Shown here: positions 22,034 through 33,268 of the stretch, piece after piece | Numbering within the stretch: position 1 is the stretch's first letter | Layout: each line of letters starts with the position of its first letter | Assembly: GCA_026008535.1 (NCBI GenBank) | Contig: BRKX01000009.1 | Span: forward strand, 37,523,001 to 37,587,000 | Direction: 5' to 3' | Length of the DNA: 64,000 nucleotides | Source of the DNA: Perilla frutescens | Lineage: Eukaryota; Streptophyta; Magnoliopsida; Lamiales; Lamiaceae | Notes under the pieces: model-generated | What the model saw: the letters and a program-made list of their open reading frames with translations, nothing else | Told to the model about the DNA's origin: nothing | Database searches by the model: none | Translations under genes and position numbers: made by a program

Positions 22034-23847
22034 TCACTGCTGCGGTGGATCATAAGGTGGTGGCGGAGGCTGCGGGTAAGGATAGGAGATCGTCCAATTG
22101 TTCAAGCTTTCTTCGAGGGCCGTCATCCTCTCGTCATGCATATCGAGGTGACCATAGATGTCCTGCCTCATCTCGCCAAAATCCTGACGGAGGCTTTTCT
22201 ACTCTTGGTGAAACTCGCCCATAAAAGCATCGAATCGATCCTGGAATTGCCCCATGGTGCTGCTATAGGACTGCTGGAACTGGCCCATGGAGGTATCAAA
22301 GTGCTGCTGAAATTGGCCCATGGAGTCGGTATAGTTCTGCTGGAAGCTCTGCTGGAACTGCCCCATGGTGGTGTCAAAGTGGTCCTGGAAGGACCGTCAA
22401 TCAGCCTGTGGCATCTGATACCCATGTTGGGGCATCGTAGAGGGGTAAGGCGGCGGCTGGTAGTGAGCCTGTTCATCCTGATCATTATCCTCGTCTCCTT
22501 GCGCTTCGTCTTCTTCTCCTCCCTCATTCTCTTCTTCTTCGTTCTCTTCCTCGTCCTCATCATTATCATCATCACGTGGGGCTGAAGAGGAGCTGGCCTC
22601 CTTGTAGCATCTGAGAGCCTCACGCTGAGCATTCATAAGCTTGGAGACGCAGGGACGATCAGTGTGAGGAACCAGTCTCCTCAAATCCAGGATAAGCTGG
22701 GCTCGCTTGATCTCATCAACCGTGATCAAATACTCCTTAACCTTGCTCTGGCCCGCAGGGAGTGAACCGGTGGCTGGAATCAAGCCAAAACTTAGAGCAA
22801 GAGCGGTGATGAAAGCACAAAAGGAGGGATGCATCTTGGTGCGTTGAGTCATCTACTGGATAGCGGTCCAGATGAAGTAGGACGGGAAAACTTTGGTATT
22901 GTGGAGAGCACACCAAAGAAGATACACCTTTGTAGCATTGACCTTGTTAGCTTGTTCCTTCCCAGAAATCGAGTATGCAAGGAACTTGTGCATGATGGCC
23001 AGGGCAGGGTCCTGAATGAAACCAGTGGGTGTCCCCTGAGGGTCCCAATTACTGAAGCCAGTAAGCTCGTGCCAGGCGGCAGCCGTGTTGAAGTCGGTTG
23101 GCCTCTCTCTGGGCCCAGTCGTCGAAAACCTAAAATACGACTTCATTCTAGCCAATGTCACCTCAAATTCTTCTCCCATCATACGAAAAGAAATCTTTGA
23201 ATTTGCAGAATCAAGCTGGAATGTGACCAAAAACTCAAGGCACAACGGATTCAAGCCAACATACTTTAATTTTGCAAATTTTTCCAAAGTTAACACTTTC
23301 AAGTAGCTTTCCACTTTCCCATCAATTTTCAATGATTTCAACAAATTCCAATCAAGATAACGGGGGGAAGTAATCTCATAGTCAATGAAAGCTTGATATC
23401 GGTTACCTTCGGCATGGGTACGAACCAGGAACGGGCACCTATAGAGCTCTTGGAGGTTCTCATCTCCCTCTTGGTCGGAAGATGACGGGTTCTTTGTCCG
23501 GGGCAACATGCTGGATGGTGGAGCAAGGTGAAATGAACCCGAGTCCAAAAGAAGCGGGAGGATGAGCAAAGGCGCGCGGAGGGGGCGCGGACAACTGGCG
23601 CGCGGTCGCGGGAGCAACGGGCAAAGGGTACGCGGCCGCGGGGCCTTGTGCGGTCGCGGGCTCTTGCTGAGGGTCGTGTGCGGCCATGGAGAGTCGTGCG
23701 GTTGCGGAGCTGCTGGTAGAGCTGGGACTTGACTGCGGCGGCGGAGTGGAAACGGCGGCGCGAAGCGCGCGGTGGCTGGAACAAGATGACACGCGGTCGC
23801 GGAGTTTCGATGCGGTCGCGGTGACGAGAATGGTGATGTGGAGGCAT
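22034..23847 (-). pseudogene. G3 Athila env-position ORF with MGQFQQ repeats
   Basis: The likely start is the ATG at 23847. The N-terminal 100 residues are Arg/Pro/Ala-rich because they are written over the CGCGGTCGCG repeats, and a frame shift lies near 23520. The core (23460-22853) resembles the ATHILA ORF-1 family: YLDWNLLKSL, then LNPLCLEFLVTFQLD, then ISFRMMGEEFEVTLARM. A TAG at 22855-22853 interrupts it. In the same frame there follows an acidic block (Asp/Glu-rich, about 22580-22480). A frame change then leads into repeats of the form MGQFQQ-x(4,6) (22390-22195) and a Pro-rich C-terminus ending DPPQQ before the TGA at 22036-22034. It sits between pol and PPT, where Athila elements carry an env-like or ORF1-like gene. 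No transmembrane segment is evident. The biochemical function is unknown. Confidence 0.65.
22195..22392 (-). repeat. Tandem coding repeat MGQFQQ
   Basis: At least five degenerate units of about 33-48 bases each encode ATGGGxCARTTCCAG (Met-Gly-Gln-Phe-Gln) plus a variable polar spacer. The product should be helical and may form a coiled coil. Confidence 0.7.
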
Positions 23848-24105
23848 GACGTGGAGAGGGAGGTTCTTTGAGCGGTAATTTTGCTGAATTGTGAGTGGGA
23901 AAAGAGGTAAGGAAGGTTTGGAAGCTGGATGAAGAGGGAGAAGATGCTCAAAAAGCGGCGCAAGAGTGGAGTGAAGTTAGGGTTCCACGCGTGGTCCCCT
24001 TTTCTGCCGACAAACGTCGCGCGCCCGCGGGGGTTGCGCGCTCGCGGACCCTTTCCGTCGAGAAGGGGGTCGCGCGGCCGCGTGGCTTGCGCGGTCGCGG
24101 GCCAT
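23570..24105. repeat. GC-rich dispersed palindromes in G3 internal region
   Basis: CGCGGTCGCG or CGCGGCCGCG occurs at 23601, 23631, 23792, 24073 and 24090, and CGCGCCCGCG at 24020. Near copies lie at 23649, 23697, 23811 and 24036. Copies lie both inside the env-position ORF and in the spacer before it. The same motif is in the LTR at 20421-20564, in unrelated sequence context. Confidence 0.8.
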
Positions 24106-24235
24106 GACTTAGCCAATTTCCTCTGCAATTTCACCCCATCATCACTTCTAATCATACCTGCAAAACAAACACCAAAAATATGAAAAACACACAAACACTA
24201 AAGAGATTAAATAACATATGTAAAAATATGATAAT

Positions 24236-24253
24236 CATGGGTTGCCTCCCATG
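24236..24253 (-). other. AGGCAA-loop hairpin (G3 copy)
   Basis: On the minus strand this is CATGGG-AGGCAA-CCCATG, a six-pair perfect stem about 50 bases after the pol stop codon. It shares its loop and GGG/CCC inner pairs with the copies at 3215 and 45719; the outer pairs differ compensatorily. Confidence 0.75.
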
Positions 24254-24299
24254 CAGCGCTTATTTTAATGTTTCGAGCTAGATGAAGTTTTTAGAGAAT

Positions 24300-27200
24300 T
24301 CAATCGGAATTGACAAGTTTCAATTCCTTCACATCGGCTTCGTGCGAAAACCCTTCATAGTATGGCTTGACTCGATGGCCGTTCACTCGGAATGTAACAT
24401 TCGTCACCGGATTTTTCAATGTGACCACTCCGTAGGGGAACACTTCTTCAATGAGAAACGGTCCGCTCCAACGTGATTTGAGTTTGCCGGGGAAGAGCCG
24501 CAATCTTGTGTTGAAAAGGAGAACTTTCATGCCCGGTGTGAGCTCTTTCTTGACAATTCGCCTATCGTGTAGCCTCTTCACTTTGTCTTTGTAAATCTTG
24601 GCATTGTCATAGACTTCATTTCTCAACTCATCGAGCTCGGACAATTGTAAGGCTCGCTCCTTTCCCGCACTTGTTAGGTCACAATTCACCGCCTTTATAG
24701 CCCAATAGGCTCGGTGCTCGATCTCAACGGGGAGATGGCATGCTTTTCCATATACGAGGTGGTATGGGCTCATTCCTAGAATGGTTTTGTAAGCCGTTCG
24801 TTACGCCCAAAGAGCATCCGGTAGCCTTTGTGACCAATCCTTCCTCATCACATTCACGGTCTTCTTCAAGATGTTTTGAATTTGTTTGTTGCTCGTCTCA
24901 ACTTGACCGGAAGTTTGAGGATGATATGGAGTCGCCACCTTGTGAGTCACTCCATTTTTCTTCATCAATCTAGAAAAAAGCTTGTTGGTGAAATGAGTTC
25001 CACCGTCACTTATGATTGCTCTAGGGAATCCAAACCTACTCAAAATATGTTCCTGCACAAACTTGATAACCACAGTAGCGTCACAGGACCTAGTGGGGAT
25101 TGCTTCAACCCACTTTGACACGTAATTAATGGCTAATAAGATATATTCAAAACCAAATGAGTTAGGAAATGGCCCCATAAAATCAATACCCCAAACATCA
25201 AAAATTTCAACCACAAGATTGATATTAAAAGGCATTTCATTTCTTCTCCCAATATTACCAAGTCTTTGGCATTTATCACATGAAATGGAGTAAGCATGAG
25301 CATCTTTAAAAATTGAAGGCCAATACATACCGGATTGTAGGATCTTTCTAGCCGTCTTTTGCCCTCCAAAATGGCCACCACAATGAGATGAGTGGCAAAA
25401 GGCTAGAACATCGGGTTGCTCCTCTTCCGGGACACATCTTCGAATTATCTCGTCTTTTCCCAAATGGAAAAGGTATGGATCGTCCCAAAAGTAATACCTA
25501 CACATTGCCAAAAATCTTTTCTTCTCTTGAAAAGAAAGGTTAGGTCTCATTTTATCACAAGCAAGATAATTGACAATATCGGCATACCAAGGAGAGGAAT
25601 TAAGCTCAAGAGCATGCTCATATGGAAATGTATCACAATCCACTCATTTTTCATGCAACAAATTGAAATTTTCATCAACGGGGAGGCGAGATAAATGGTC
25701 CGCTACCACATTTTCACACCCCTTTCTATCCTTAATCTCAACATCAAATTCTTGCACAAGCAAAATCCACCTAATGAGTCTAGGTTTAGCTTGTGGTTTG
25801 GTCAACAAATGCCTTAGAGCCGCCTGATCACTATGCACAATTACTTTAGAACTTAAGATGTAGGATCTATATTTATCCAATGAAAACACAACGGCAAGTA
25901 ATTCTTTTTCGGTTGTGGTGTAATTTACTTGAGCACTATTCAAGGTAAGGCTAGCATAGTAAATTACATGAAGAATTTTATCAATTCGTTGATGCAAAAC
26001 GGCACCAACGGCGGAATTTGATGCATCACACATGATTTCAAATGGTAAAGACCAATCAGGGGGAACAACAATTGGTGCAGTGATCAATTTCTCCTTAAGA
26101 GTGTTGAAAGCATGCAAGCATTTTTCATCAAACTCAAAAGGAACATCTTGAGCAAGTAAATGGCATAGAGGTTGGCTAATTTTTGAGAAGTCTTTAATGA
26201 ACCGACGGTAAAAATCGGCATGGCCTAGAAAGCTTCTAATTCCTTTCACATTAACGGGTGGAGGCAATTTTTCAATCACGTCTACCTTAGCCTTGTCTAC
26301 ACTCATTCCTTCTTTAGACACAACATGACCAAGGACTATGCCACTAGTAACCATAAAATGACTCTTTTCCCAACTAAGAGTTAGACTACTTTCTATGCAT
26401 CTTTTCAAGACAAGTTCTAACTTCTCTAAACAATCGGAAAATGAGGATCCAAAGACCGAAAAATCATCCATGAATACCTCAATGAAGTCTCCAATCATTT
26501 TGGAGAAGATGGAGAACATACACCTTTGGAAAGTGCCCGGTACATTGCATAGCTGAAATGGCATTCTTCGACACGCAAACGTACCAAATGGGCACGTGAA
26601 AGTGGTCTTAGCTTGGTCCTCCGGTGCTATGGCCACCTGAAAATAACCCGATAAACCGTCAAGAAACCAATAAAAACTATGTCCGATAAGTTTATCAAGT
26701 ATTTGTTAAATGAAAGGAAGGGGAAAATGGTCTTTTCTAGTGGTGGCATTGAGCTTTCGGTAGTCAATGCACATTCTCCACCCGGTGGTGGTTCGAGTAG
26801 CCACATGTTCTCCTTTGTCGTTCTCAACGACCGTTATCCCTCCTTTCTTTGGCACCACATGGACCGGGCTCACCCATTCACTATTGGTTATGGGATAAAT
26901 GATCCCTTCCGCTAGGAGTTTGAGAATCTCCTTCTTTACGACTTCTATTAGCATGGGGTTGAACCTCCTTTGCCCTTCACGAACCGGCTTAGCCCCTTCA
27001 TCTAGAATGATGCGATGCATACACGTAGAGGGGCTAATGTCTTTGATGTTGGAAAGACTCCATCTAATGGCTTGTTTGTTCCTCTTTAGTACGGCTACTA
27101 AGAGGTCTTCTTCATCCTTTTCTAGCCCGGAAAAGATGATCATGGGCTTCTTCTCTTCATCGTCATGAAAGACGTATTTAAGATGAGATGGAAGCTCCTT

Positions 27201-28043
27201 GAGCTCAAGCTCGGTAGTAGGCTTCACTTCCTTTTCGGTTGAGGCCATGACTTCTATGAGACTTATGCCTTCTCCTAGCAATATTTCCATCTCTTCAGCT
27301 TTCAACTCATCTCCCCCACACTTGAGGTAGGCGTCATCCATCGCAAGTTTCTCGAATGAGGTTTCACTTCTCCAAGGAGCACCTATTTCCTGCAAGAAAA
27401 CCTCCTCGACCAAGACATCAATAGCATCTATGTAAGAACAATTTTCCTCAAATAAGGAGACGGGAATAGCTTTGTTTTCATGTACGGAAAAGGACACCGT
27501 TTCTCCTAATACCAACATTTTTAAGGTTTCATTTTTAACATCAATCAAGGTGTTTGTTGTAGTCATAAATGGTCTACCAAGGAGAAGAGTGTGTTCTTTA
27601 CCCGTTTCTTTCACATCACCCACATCCAAAATAACAAAATCAACCGGTATGATCAATCCACCAACCTTGTCTAGAATGTCCTCTATTATTCCCCTAGGAT
27701 ATCTCACAGACCTATCCACCAATTGTAGACACATTCTAGTTGGTTTCAATTCACCTAACTCTAATTGTTTATAAATAGAGTAAGACATCAAATTAATTAC
27801 GGCTCCTAAATCTAGCATACCACATGCTTCCTTGCCGTTTCCCAAAGAAATTTTAAGAGTAAAACTACCTGGATCGCGGAGCTTGGGTGGTAGTTCATGT
27901 TGTGGGATTGCACTAGCCACTTCGGATACCTCTATCTTCTCATCCTCTCCAAACTTCCTCTTCTTTGAAGCAAGTTTCTTGAAGAACTTGACATAGGCCG
28001 GCACATTTTGGATGACATCAAGGAGTGGAAGATTGACATTCAA
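24300..28043 (-). pseudogene. pol: G3 pol: protease, RT, RNase H, integrase (three stops)
   Basis: One continuous minus-strand frame. The protease lies near the start: DPGSFTLKIS, then LDLGA at residues 77-81 of the first segment, the DLGA active-site form seen in Athila, and LLLGRPF. RT begins with WRMCIDYRKLNATTRKDHFP and carries catalytic FMDD at about 26474-26463. RNase H includes FEIMCDASNSAVGAVL, then TTTEKELLAVVF. Integrase has an H-H-C-C zinc finger (CHSSHCGGH, CDKC), then DDE residues in WGIDFMGPF, IISDGGTHF and PQTSGQVETSNKQ, and a C-terminal GPFLIEEVFPYG. Stops interrupt at 26708-26706, 25646-25644 and 24803-24801. All other landmarks are intact. It is reverse-transcription and integration machinery, nearly functional but not translatable as it stands. 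Confidence 0.9.
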
Positions 28044-28049
28044 CTTGGA

Positions 28050-29190
28050 TAGGAGTTTATAGAACTCTTAGAATTGAGTGTCTTGCTTCTCATTCCTCAA
28101 CCGTCTTGGAAATGGAATTGGAGGTTGTAAGGATTGGTAGCCCTGTGGAGTGTGGGCTTCTTCACTTCTTCACTTTCTTTCTCGGACTCCTTTTGTTGTT
28201 GTTGAGGAGTCTCATCTTCTTTTTCAACCTTCTTAGTTGGACTTGGCTCTCCAACCTTGTTGTCTATCACATTTCCTCCTCTAAGCACGATGATTGCTTG
28301 AGCTTGCTCCGGTTGGCTTGGCAACTTGTCCGGCTTGGCTTGCTTGGCCAACTCTCCAACGGTCCCGGCTATTTGGCCCACTTGAGTCTCAATTCTCTTC
28401 ACGGAAGCCTCAACGGATTCAAATCTTTGTTGTGTGGCTTGAATGAAGGATTACAAGGTGTCTTGCAATGTCGGCCTAGGCGATTGATTGGGTTAGGTCG
28501 GATATTGTTGTGGCCTCGGATAAGGTGGAGCTTGCCCTCCTCCGACTTGTTGAGGTGGAGGCTGTTGTTGTGGTGGTTGAGGAGGTTATTGAGGTTGTTT
28601 CCAAGAGAAATTCGGATGATTTCTCCACCCTGGATTGTATGTTTGAGAGTAGGGGTTGTATTGTTGCCACGGTTGGAAGCCTTGGAGAGCATTCACTTGC
28701 TCTTGAAGAGCATGGAAATGAGCCTCTTCACTTAATTCCGGCTCAAGCATCTTTTGACACAACTTGGCTCCATGGCCATACTCTCCACAAATCCCATAAG
28801 TCTCAACGGTCATCACTTGTTGGGATGGCCTCTCGGAAGTTCTAAGCATCTCTACTTGCCTTGTCAACTCGGCAAGTTGTTTCGTCACATCATAACTAGG
28901 GTTGGCTTCATTGACGGAAGCTCTCTTCCCCCTAGCACTCTTTTCTTGAGAAATTGTGGCCATGGTCTCATAGATGTTTGAGACTTCTTCGGCGGTGCGG
29001 CCTCCAATGTCTCCTCCCGATGCATTGCCCACCATGTATTGGAAATTTTGAGAAAGCCCGTCGTAGAAGAATTGGTTGAGCAACTCGGGTGCGAGATGGT
29101 GGTGAGGGCATTATTGTTGGAGACCTCGAAATCGATCCCAAGCTTCATGAAATGCTTCACCCGGAGATTGGGTGAAAGTAACAATTTGAG
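28050..29190 (-). pseudogene. gag: G3 gag, 5'-truncated and frameshifted
   Basis: The readable part starts at 29184 near a typical Ty3 gag stretch (LRAQIVTF-like text, WDRFRGL-like text in another frame), then NQFFYDGLSQNFQYMVGNAS. A zinc knuckle appears as YGICGEYGHGAKLC with the first Cys replaced by Tyr. Gln/Pro-rich linkers follow (28580-28400, with stops), then an EVKKP-type segment ending at 28097. A one-base shift near 28100 separates gag from the pol frame, whose text resumes with RLRNEKQDTQF. The N-terminal half of gag is missing at the junction near 29190. Confidence 0.75.
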
Positions 29191-30652
29191 CTCTTAAGTC
29201 TTGGGCTTTTTGGATTTACCTTAATTAGATTCCTAGTTAAGGTAGGAAACCTTATTAGTCTCGATCTACTTAGTATTTTACATAGCTTAGGATTTCATCC
29301 CTCACTACTATATAAGGGGATCATATGTATCATATTTACTTAGACGTTGATTGAATATTTGAGTTAATTTACAATTGTCTCACGATCTTTTGTTGATCAC
29401 CTTATTTACAAGTTCTTAAAGATTAGCATCCTTTAAGTCCTATGCAAGATTTGTTCTAGTTCCTTGAGTTCTAGGGTGAATTTCTACCTATCGAGAAGAA
29501 TTCAAGTGGTGTTCATTTTGTGAAGTAATCTTCACTTGGTTAACACTCTGATTTTGGCTCCATCAACTTCAACAAATCCATCATCGCCGAACACTTCCTC
29601 CACAAGTCATCAACCTCTGCTTCGTCATCAACCACCAATCTGCCGTACCATCATCGTCAACATCAAGCCATCGTTCAACCAATCATCTTCACTTAACCCG
29701 TAAGTCATTCCATAATATCGAAACCTACTCATTCATATATAATATGCCCTAGCCGACTGTTTATCCATATTTAAATCTGCCATAATCATCCCATTCTTAT
29801 TTGGTATTATGTTTCATATAGTATTTGACATAATTTAAAGAGTCTAGTAAATTTGAGTCTAAGTACAACCATATATCGTGTCAAATTTAGTCCAAGTCTT
29901 CCGCTAATCATGTCATATATCGAGTCCCAATATTCATATTGAACCCTTACAAGTCCTTCGTGTGTTTTGTTCTTGAGTCTGCGTACTTCAGTATTCTTTC
30001 ATGTTCTTAAGCATGACGGAATCACATCAATAAATGTTTGGTTAGAAAAGGTGGAATAATCTATCTTGGCTGGAAAAGATTTTTTCTATTTAAATTAGGT
30101 CACAACGATACATTTACACTTATTTCTTCATGACAAATCTAAGAAATGCAAGAAATGATAAAAGATAAAATCTGAATATTGTAACCAACGTTATAGAAAA
30201 AATAAAAAAATGTCACAATTGAAGAAAATGAAAAGGAACTTAACCAAAAAAACTCAAAAAAGAACTTAACCAAAAAAACTAAAAAAACTAAAGTGGGAGT
30301 AAAACAAGATTCAATTACATAATTGAAGTCTATTAAAGAGCAATGAAAGAAAAAAAAATTAACGAATGCGTTGAAATTCCAAACAACCACAATTGAATGT
30401 TGGACAAATTTATCTTTGAGACCATGAAGAAGAAGAAGAAGAAGAAGTATAAACACAAATTTATCTCTGAGAGCATGAACAATGAGTATAAAACTTCACT
30501 ACTCATCAAGATCAAACAAGAAGAAAAATAGTGTGAAGAGGACGATATATAACATTTATTTTTGCGTAATTATTATGTTATTCATCAATAGTATGATTTT
30601 TAAAATCTCATAAATACATTATATACTTATATGCCTATTTTTATGTTGGCAT

Positions 30653-30654
<2 letters not shown>
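29191..30654 (+). other. LTR-like leader fragment and AT-rich spacer
   Basis: From 29191 the gag sequence of G3 stops and a different sequence starts. It contains TATATAAGGGG near 29309 and an R/U5-like stretch to about 29560, then a CATCATC/CCATC-rich stretch to 29700. This could be part of another LTR on the plus strand. From 29700 to 30654 I see no gene. Confidence 0.35.

Positions 30655-30709
<55 letters not shown>
30655..30709. repeat. (TA)n microsatellite, left flank of T1
   Basis: About 27 TA units directly before GGGGAGGGTTA. Confidence 0.9.
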
Positions 30710-30712
<3 letters not shown>

Positions 30713-31242
30713 GAGGGTTAGCATGTAAACATAGTCTTCATGTATAAATTGTTGATCAATCATGTCCATCAATTCATTCAAATCGGTGATTATTATTAAT
30801 TGTGAGAGAAAGTAATAAGAAAGCTTTTTTTAAAATTGTGGATGCACTTAAGGGTAATTATGTATAATTACGTTTTGGAATTTTAATTGCACAATTCTAC
30901 CTTATTTATTATGATAGTAATTAAATCCACCACTACTCACAATTACTCCCACACGAAATATTCTAATTGAAAATACCGATAAGCAAATATTTTTTTCATT
31001 TTCTAAATCTCTCGATTCGTATATATCAATGAGATTTTTGTACATCTATATGCATCAACTTCTTTATTAAGAGTATCATTCGACTTTAATCCATGTTTGA
31101 TTGTTGGAATCATATTATTTTTAAGTTGTAATTTTTTAATTATACACAATGTTATTATTTAATTTGGTTTATGCTCTTTTTTAAATTTTTATATAAAATT
31201 AAACTATTATTTACATAAATTCTTATGTTGTTTTTAGAATTT

Positions 31243-31497
31243 AAAATGCTTATTTTGTTATTTTGTATTGCTTTTATGTATGATTATTGTCGTACTATGT
31301 TATATCAATGTGCTTTTTTTGTTATCCAAAATGCTTATTTTGTTATTTTGTAACGCTTTTATGTATTATTATTGTCGTATTATGCTATATCAAGGTTCTT
31401 CTTTTCTTATCCAAAATGCTTATTTTGTTATTTAGTTATGCTTTTATGTATGATTATTGTCGTATTTTAATAACATCCACAAAAATACAAAAGAAAG
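31243..31497. repeat. Three 85-bp tandem units
   Basis: Units start at 31243, 31328 and 31413 with AAAATGCTTATTTTGTTATT and contain GCTTTTATGTAT-ATTATTGTCGTA. Confidence 0.8.
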
Positions 31498-31877
31498 TAT
31501 TACAAGCCCACAAACTAGCACCACATGTTGAAAAAAAAAGCATACATGAAAACTAAGTAAAAATAAATTAATAATTATAAATACATGCAAATTCAAAGCA
31601 CAAACAATAATAAATTTGTAGCATCATGTATTATAAATAATATTAAATCAAATATTTTGGATAATCGATTATTGCGTTATGGAAAAACGTTAATTAAGGA
31701 TTCAATTCAAAGATATTAAGAGAAGTTAATTAATTATATTGATTTTTTTCTTAATGTAGATGTTAAGAAGGATAAAATTGTAAAATATATTTTATTAGTC
31801 TTAATGATAACGAGATTTAAGGGATTGTAATTAATTGGTAAATAAAATCCAATAAAATGAATAATAATATATCCTTA

Positions 31878-32750
31878 TGCTATTTTAACAAGCCACGGTG
31901 CTTTTTTTTGTGATTTCTACTACTTTTTATTATTATTAAACAGATATAATGATTCTTTATTATTTTTTTATGATGTTTTTTATAATATTTTCTTATTCAG
32001 ATTACGTTGAAATTTATAGTTATAAGATTGTGACATAATATATAATTGTGCTATTTTAATAATTCACAATGCTTGTTAATTTAGTGATTTCTGATGCTTT
32101 TTTATGATTATTAAACAATTATAATGATGCTTTTTTATGAGATTGTCTTTTTACAATTACGTTGAAATTTATAATTTTAAGATTGTGACATAATATATCA
32201 TTATACTATTTAGTCACAATGCTTTTTTCTTATGATTTTTTTTATTATTAAACAAATATAACGATGCTTTATTATTTTTTATGATGTTTTTTTATAAGAT
32301 TGCATTATTTAGATTACGTTGAAATTTATAGTTTTAAGATTGTTACATAATATATCATTGAGCTATTTTAATAAGTCACCATGCTTTTTTTGTGATTTTT
32401 TATGCTTTTTTTATGATTATTAAACAACTATAATGATACTTTTTTATGAGATTGTCCTATTAGTATTATGTTTAAATTTATAATTTTAAAATTGTGACAT
32501 AATATTTATTTGTCATATTTTAATAAGCCACGAAGCATTTTTTTGTGATTTCTGATGCTTTTTTATGATTATTAAGCAATTATAATGATGATTTATACAT
32601 TTTTTTATGATGCCTTTTTATGAGATTGTGTTATTAAGATTATATTGAAATATATAATTTTAAAATTGTTACATAATATATCATTGTGCTATTTTAATAA
32701 GTCACAATACCTTTTTAGCGATTTCTAATACTTTTTATGATTATTATGTT
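31878..32750. repeat. Six ~160-bp tandem units in T1
   Basis: Unit starts (GCTATTTTAATAAGTCAC or variants) lie near 31878, 32049, 32203, 32361, 32513 and 32687. Each unit has TGATTATTAAACAA, then TATAATGATGCTTTTTTATGA and a TGACATAATATATCATT end. Confidence 0.8.
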
Positions 32751-33189
32751 AAATACAAATTAAATTTGCTTTATGCCGACATATTCTTTCATGGTTTACA
32801 CTACATTTCAGATTTTTATATTGTTATAGAATTTTTATTCTAAAAGTCAGCTTGATGATTGGAATTTTGGATCAAGTATTCTTACACATTAAAATGCTAT
32901 AAAAATAAGAATTCTTTTTATTTGTCTACTTGTTTAACATTATCATCTTAGAATGAAAATAAAGTAACGGTTTAATTATTGCCTAAAATAATTCGGCGTA
33001 ATTGTGAGTTTAATGATCCACTAAAATTTGTCAATCTTTGAAGTTCACAAAGATGCCCTTTTCTAATTAAAATAAATAAAAATATAATGAACAATAAAAT
33101 CAATCTAGACCCTCCATTTAATAATTTTAATGGATATGATGAGTCCACAAATTACACACAAGCCTATTGTTTACAAATAAACCATTCCC

Positions 33190-33268
33190 TATATATATAT
33201 ACATATACATATATATGTATGTATGTATGTGTATATATATACATATATATATATATATATGTGTGTGT
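33190..33268. repeat. TA/CA-rich microsatellite between T1 and T2
   Basis: A mixed (TA)n(CATA)n(TATG)n tract shared as right flank of T1 and left flank of T2. Confidence 0.85.

Larger units (their letters stand above)
19143..29190 (-). mobile_element. G3: Athila-type Ty3/gypsy element, 5'-truncated
   Basis: Minus-strand order: gag (29190 to about 28090), pol (to 24300), hairpin (24253-24236), GC-motif spacer, env-position ORF (23847-22034), internal PPT module (21845-21807), 3' untranslated DNA, terminal PPT module (20867-20829), 3' LTR (20828-19143). The 5' LTR, PBS and start of gag are missing to the right of 29190. Pol is in one frame with only three stops, making G3 the best-preserved element here. 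CGCGGYCGCG palindromes occur in the LTR and in 23580-24100. Confidence 0.85.
30710..33189. mobile_element. T1: non-coding TA-microsatellite-flanked element
   Basis: The left end GGGGAGGGTTAGCATGTAAA and the reverse complement of the right end, GGGAATGGTTTATTTGTAAA, align with about 16 matches in the first 22 positions. Both ends meet TA microsatellites. The interior has no ORF but contains three 85-bp tandem units (31243-31497) and six ~154-174 bp units (31878-32750). It resembles plant elements that insert into (TA)n tracts (rice Micron is the named precedent). The superfamily is not assigned. Confidence 0.5.

Noticed and set aside
22136..22585. Plus-strand 149-aa ORF with repeated hydrophobic LAHG-like segments, looking like a membrane protein
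   Set aside because: It is the antisense shadow of the MGQFQQ repeat and acidic region of the minus-strand env-position ORF of G3.
23460..24194. Minus-strand 244-aa ORF in another frame over the GC-rich block
   Set aside because: Overlaps the real env-position frame; stop-free length is due to GC-rich repeats.
28106..28735. Plus-strand 209-aa Leu-rich ORF
   Set aside because: Antisense to the Gln/Pro-rich gag linker of G3; composition follows from the complement.
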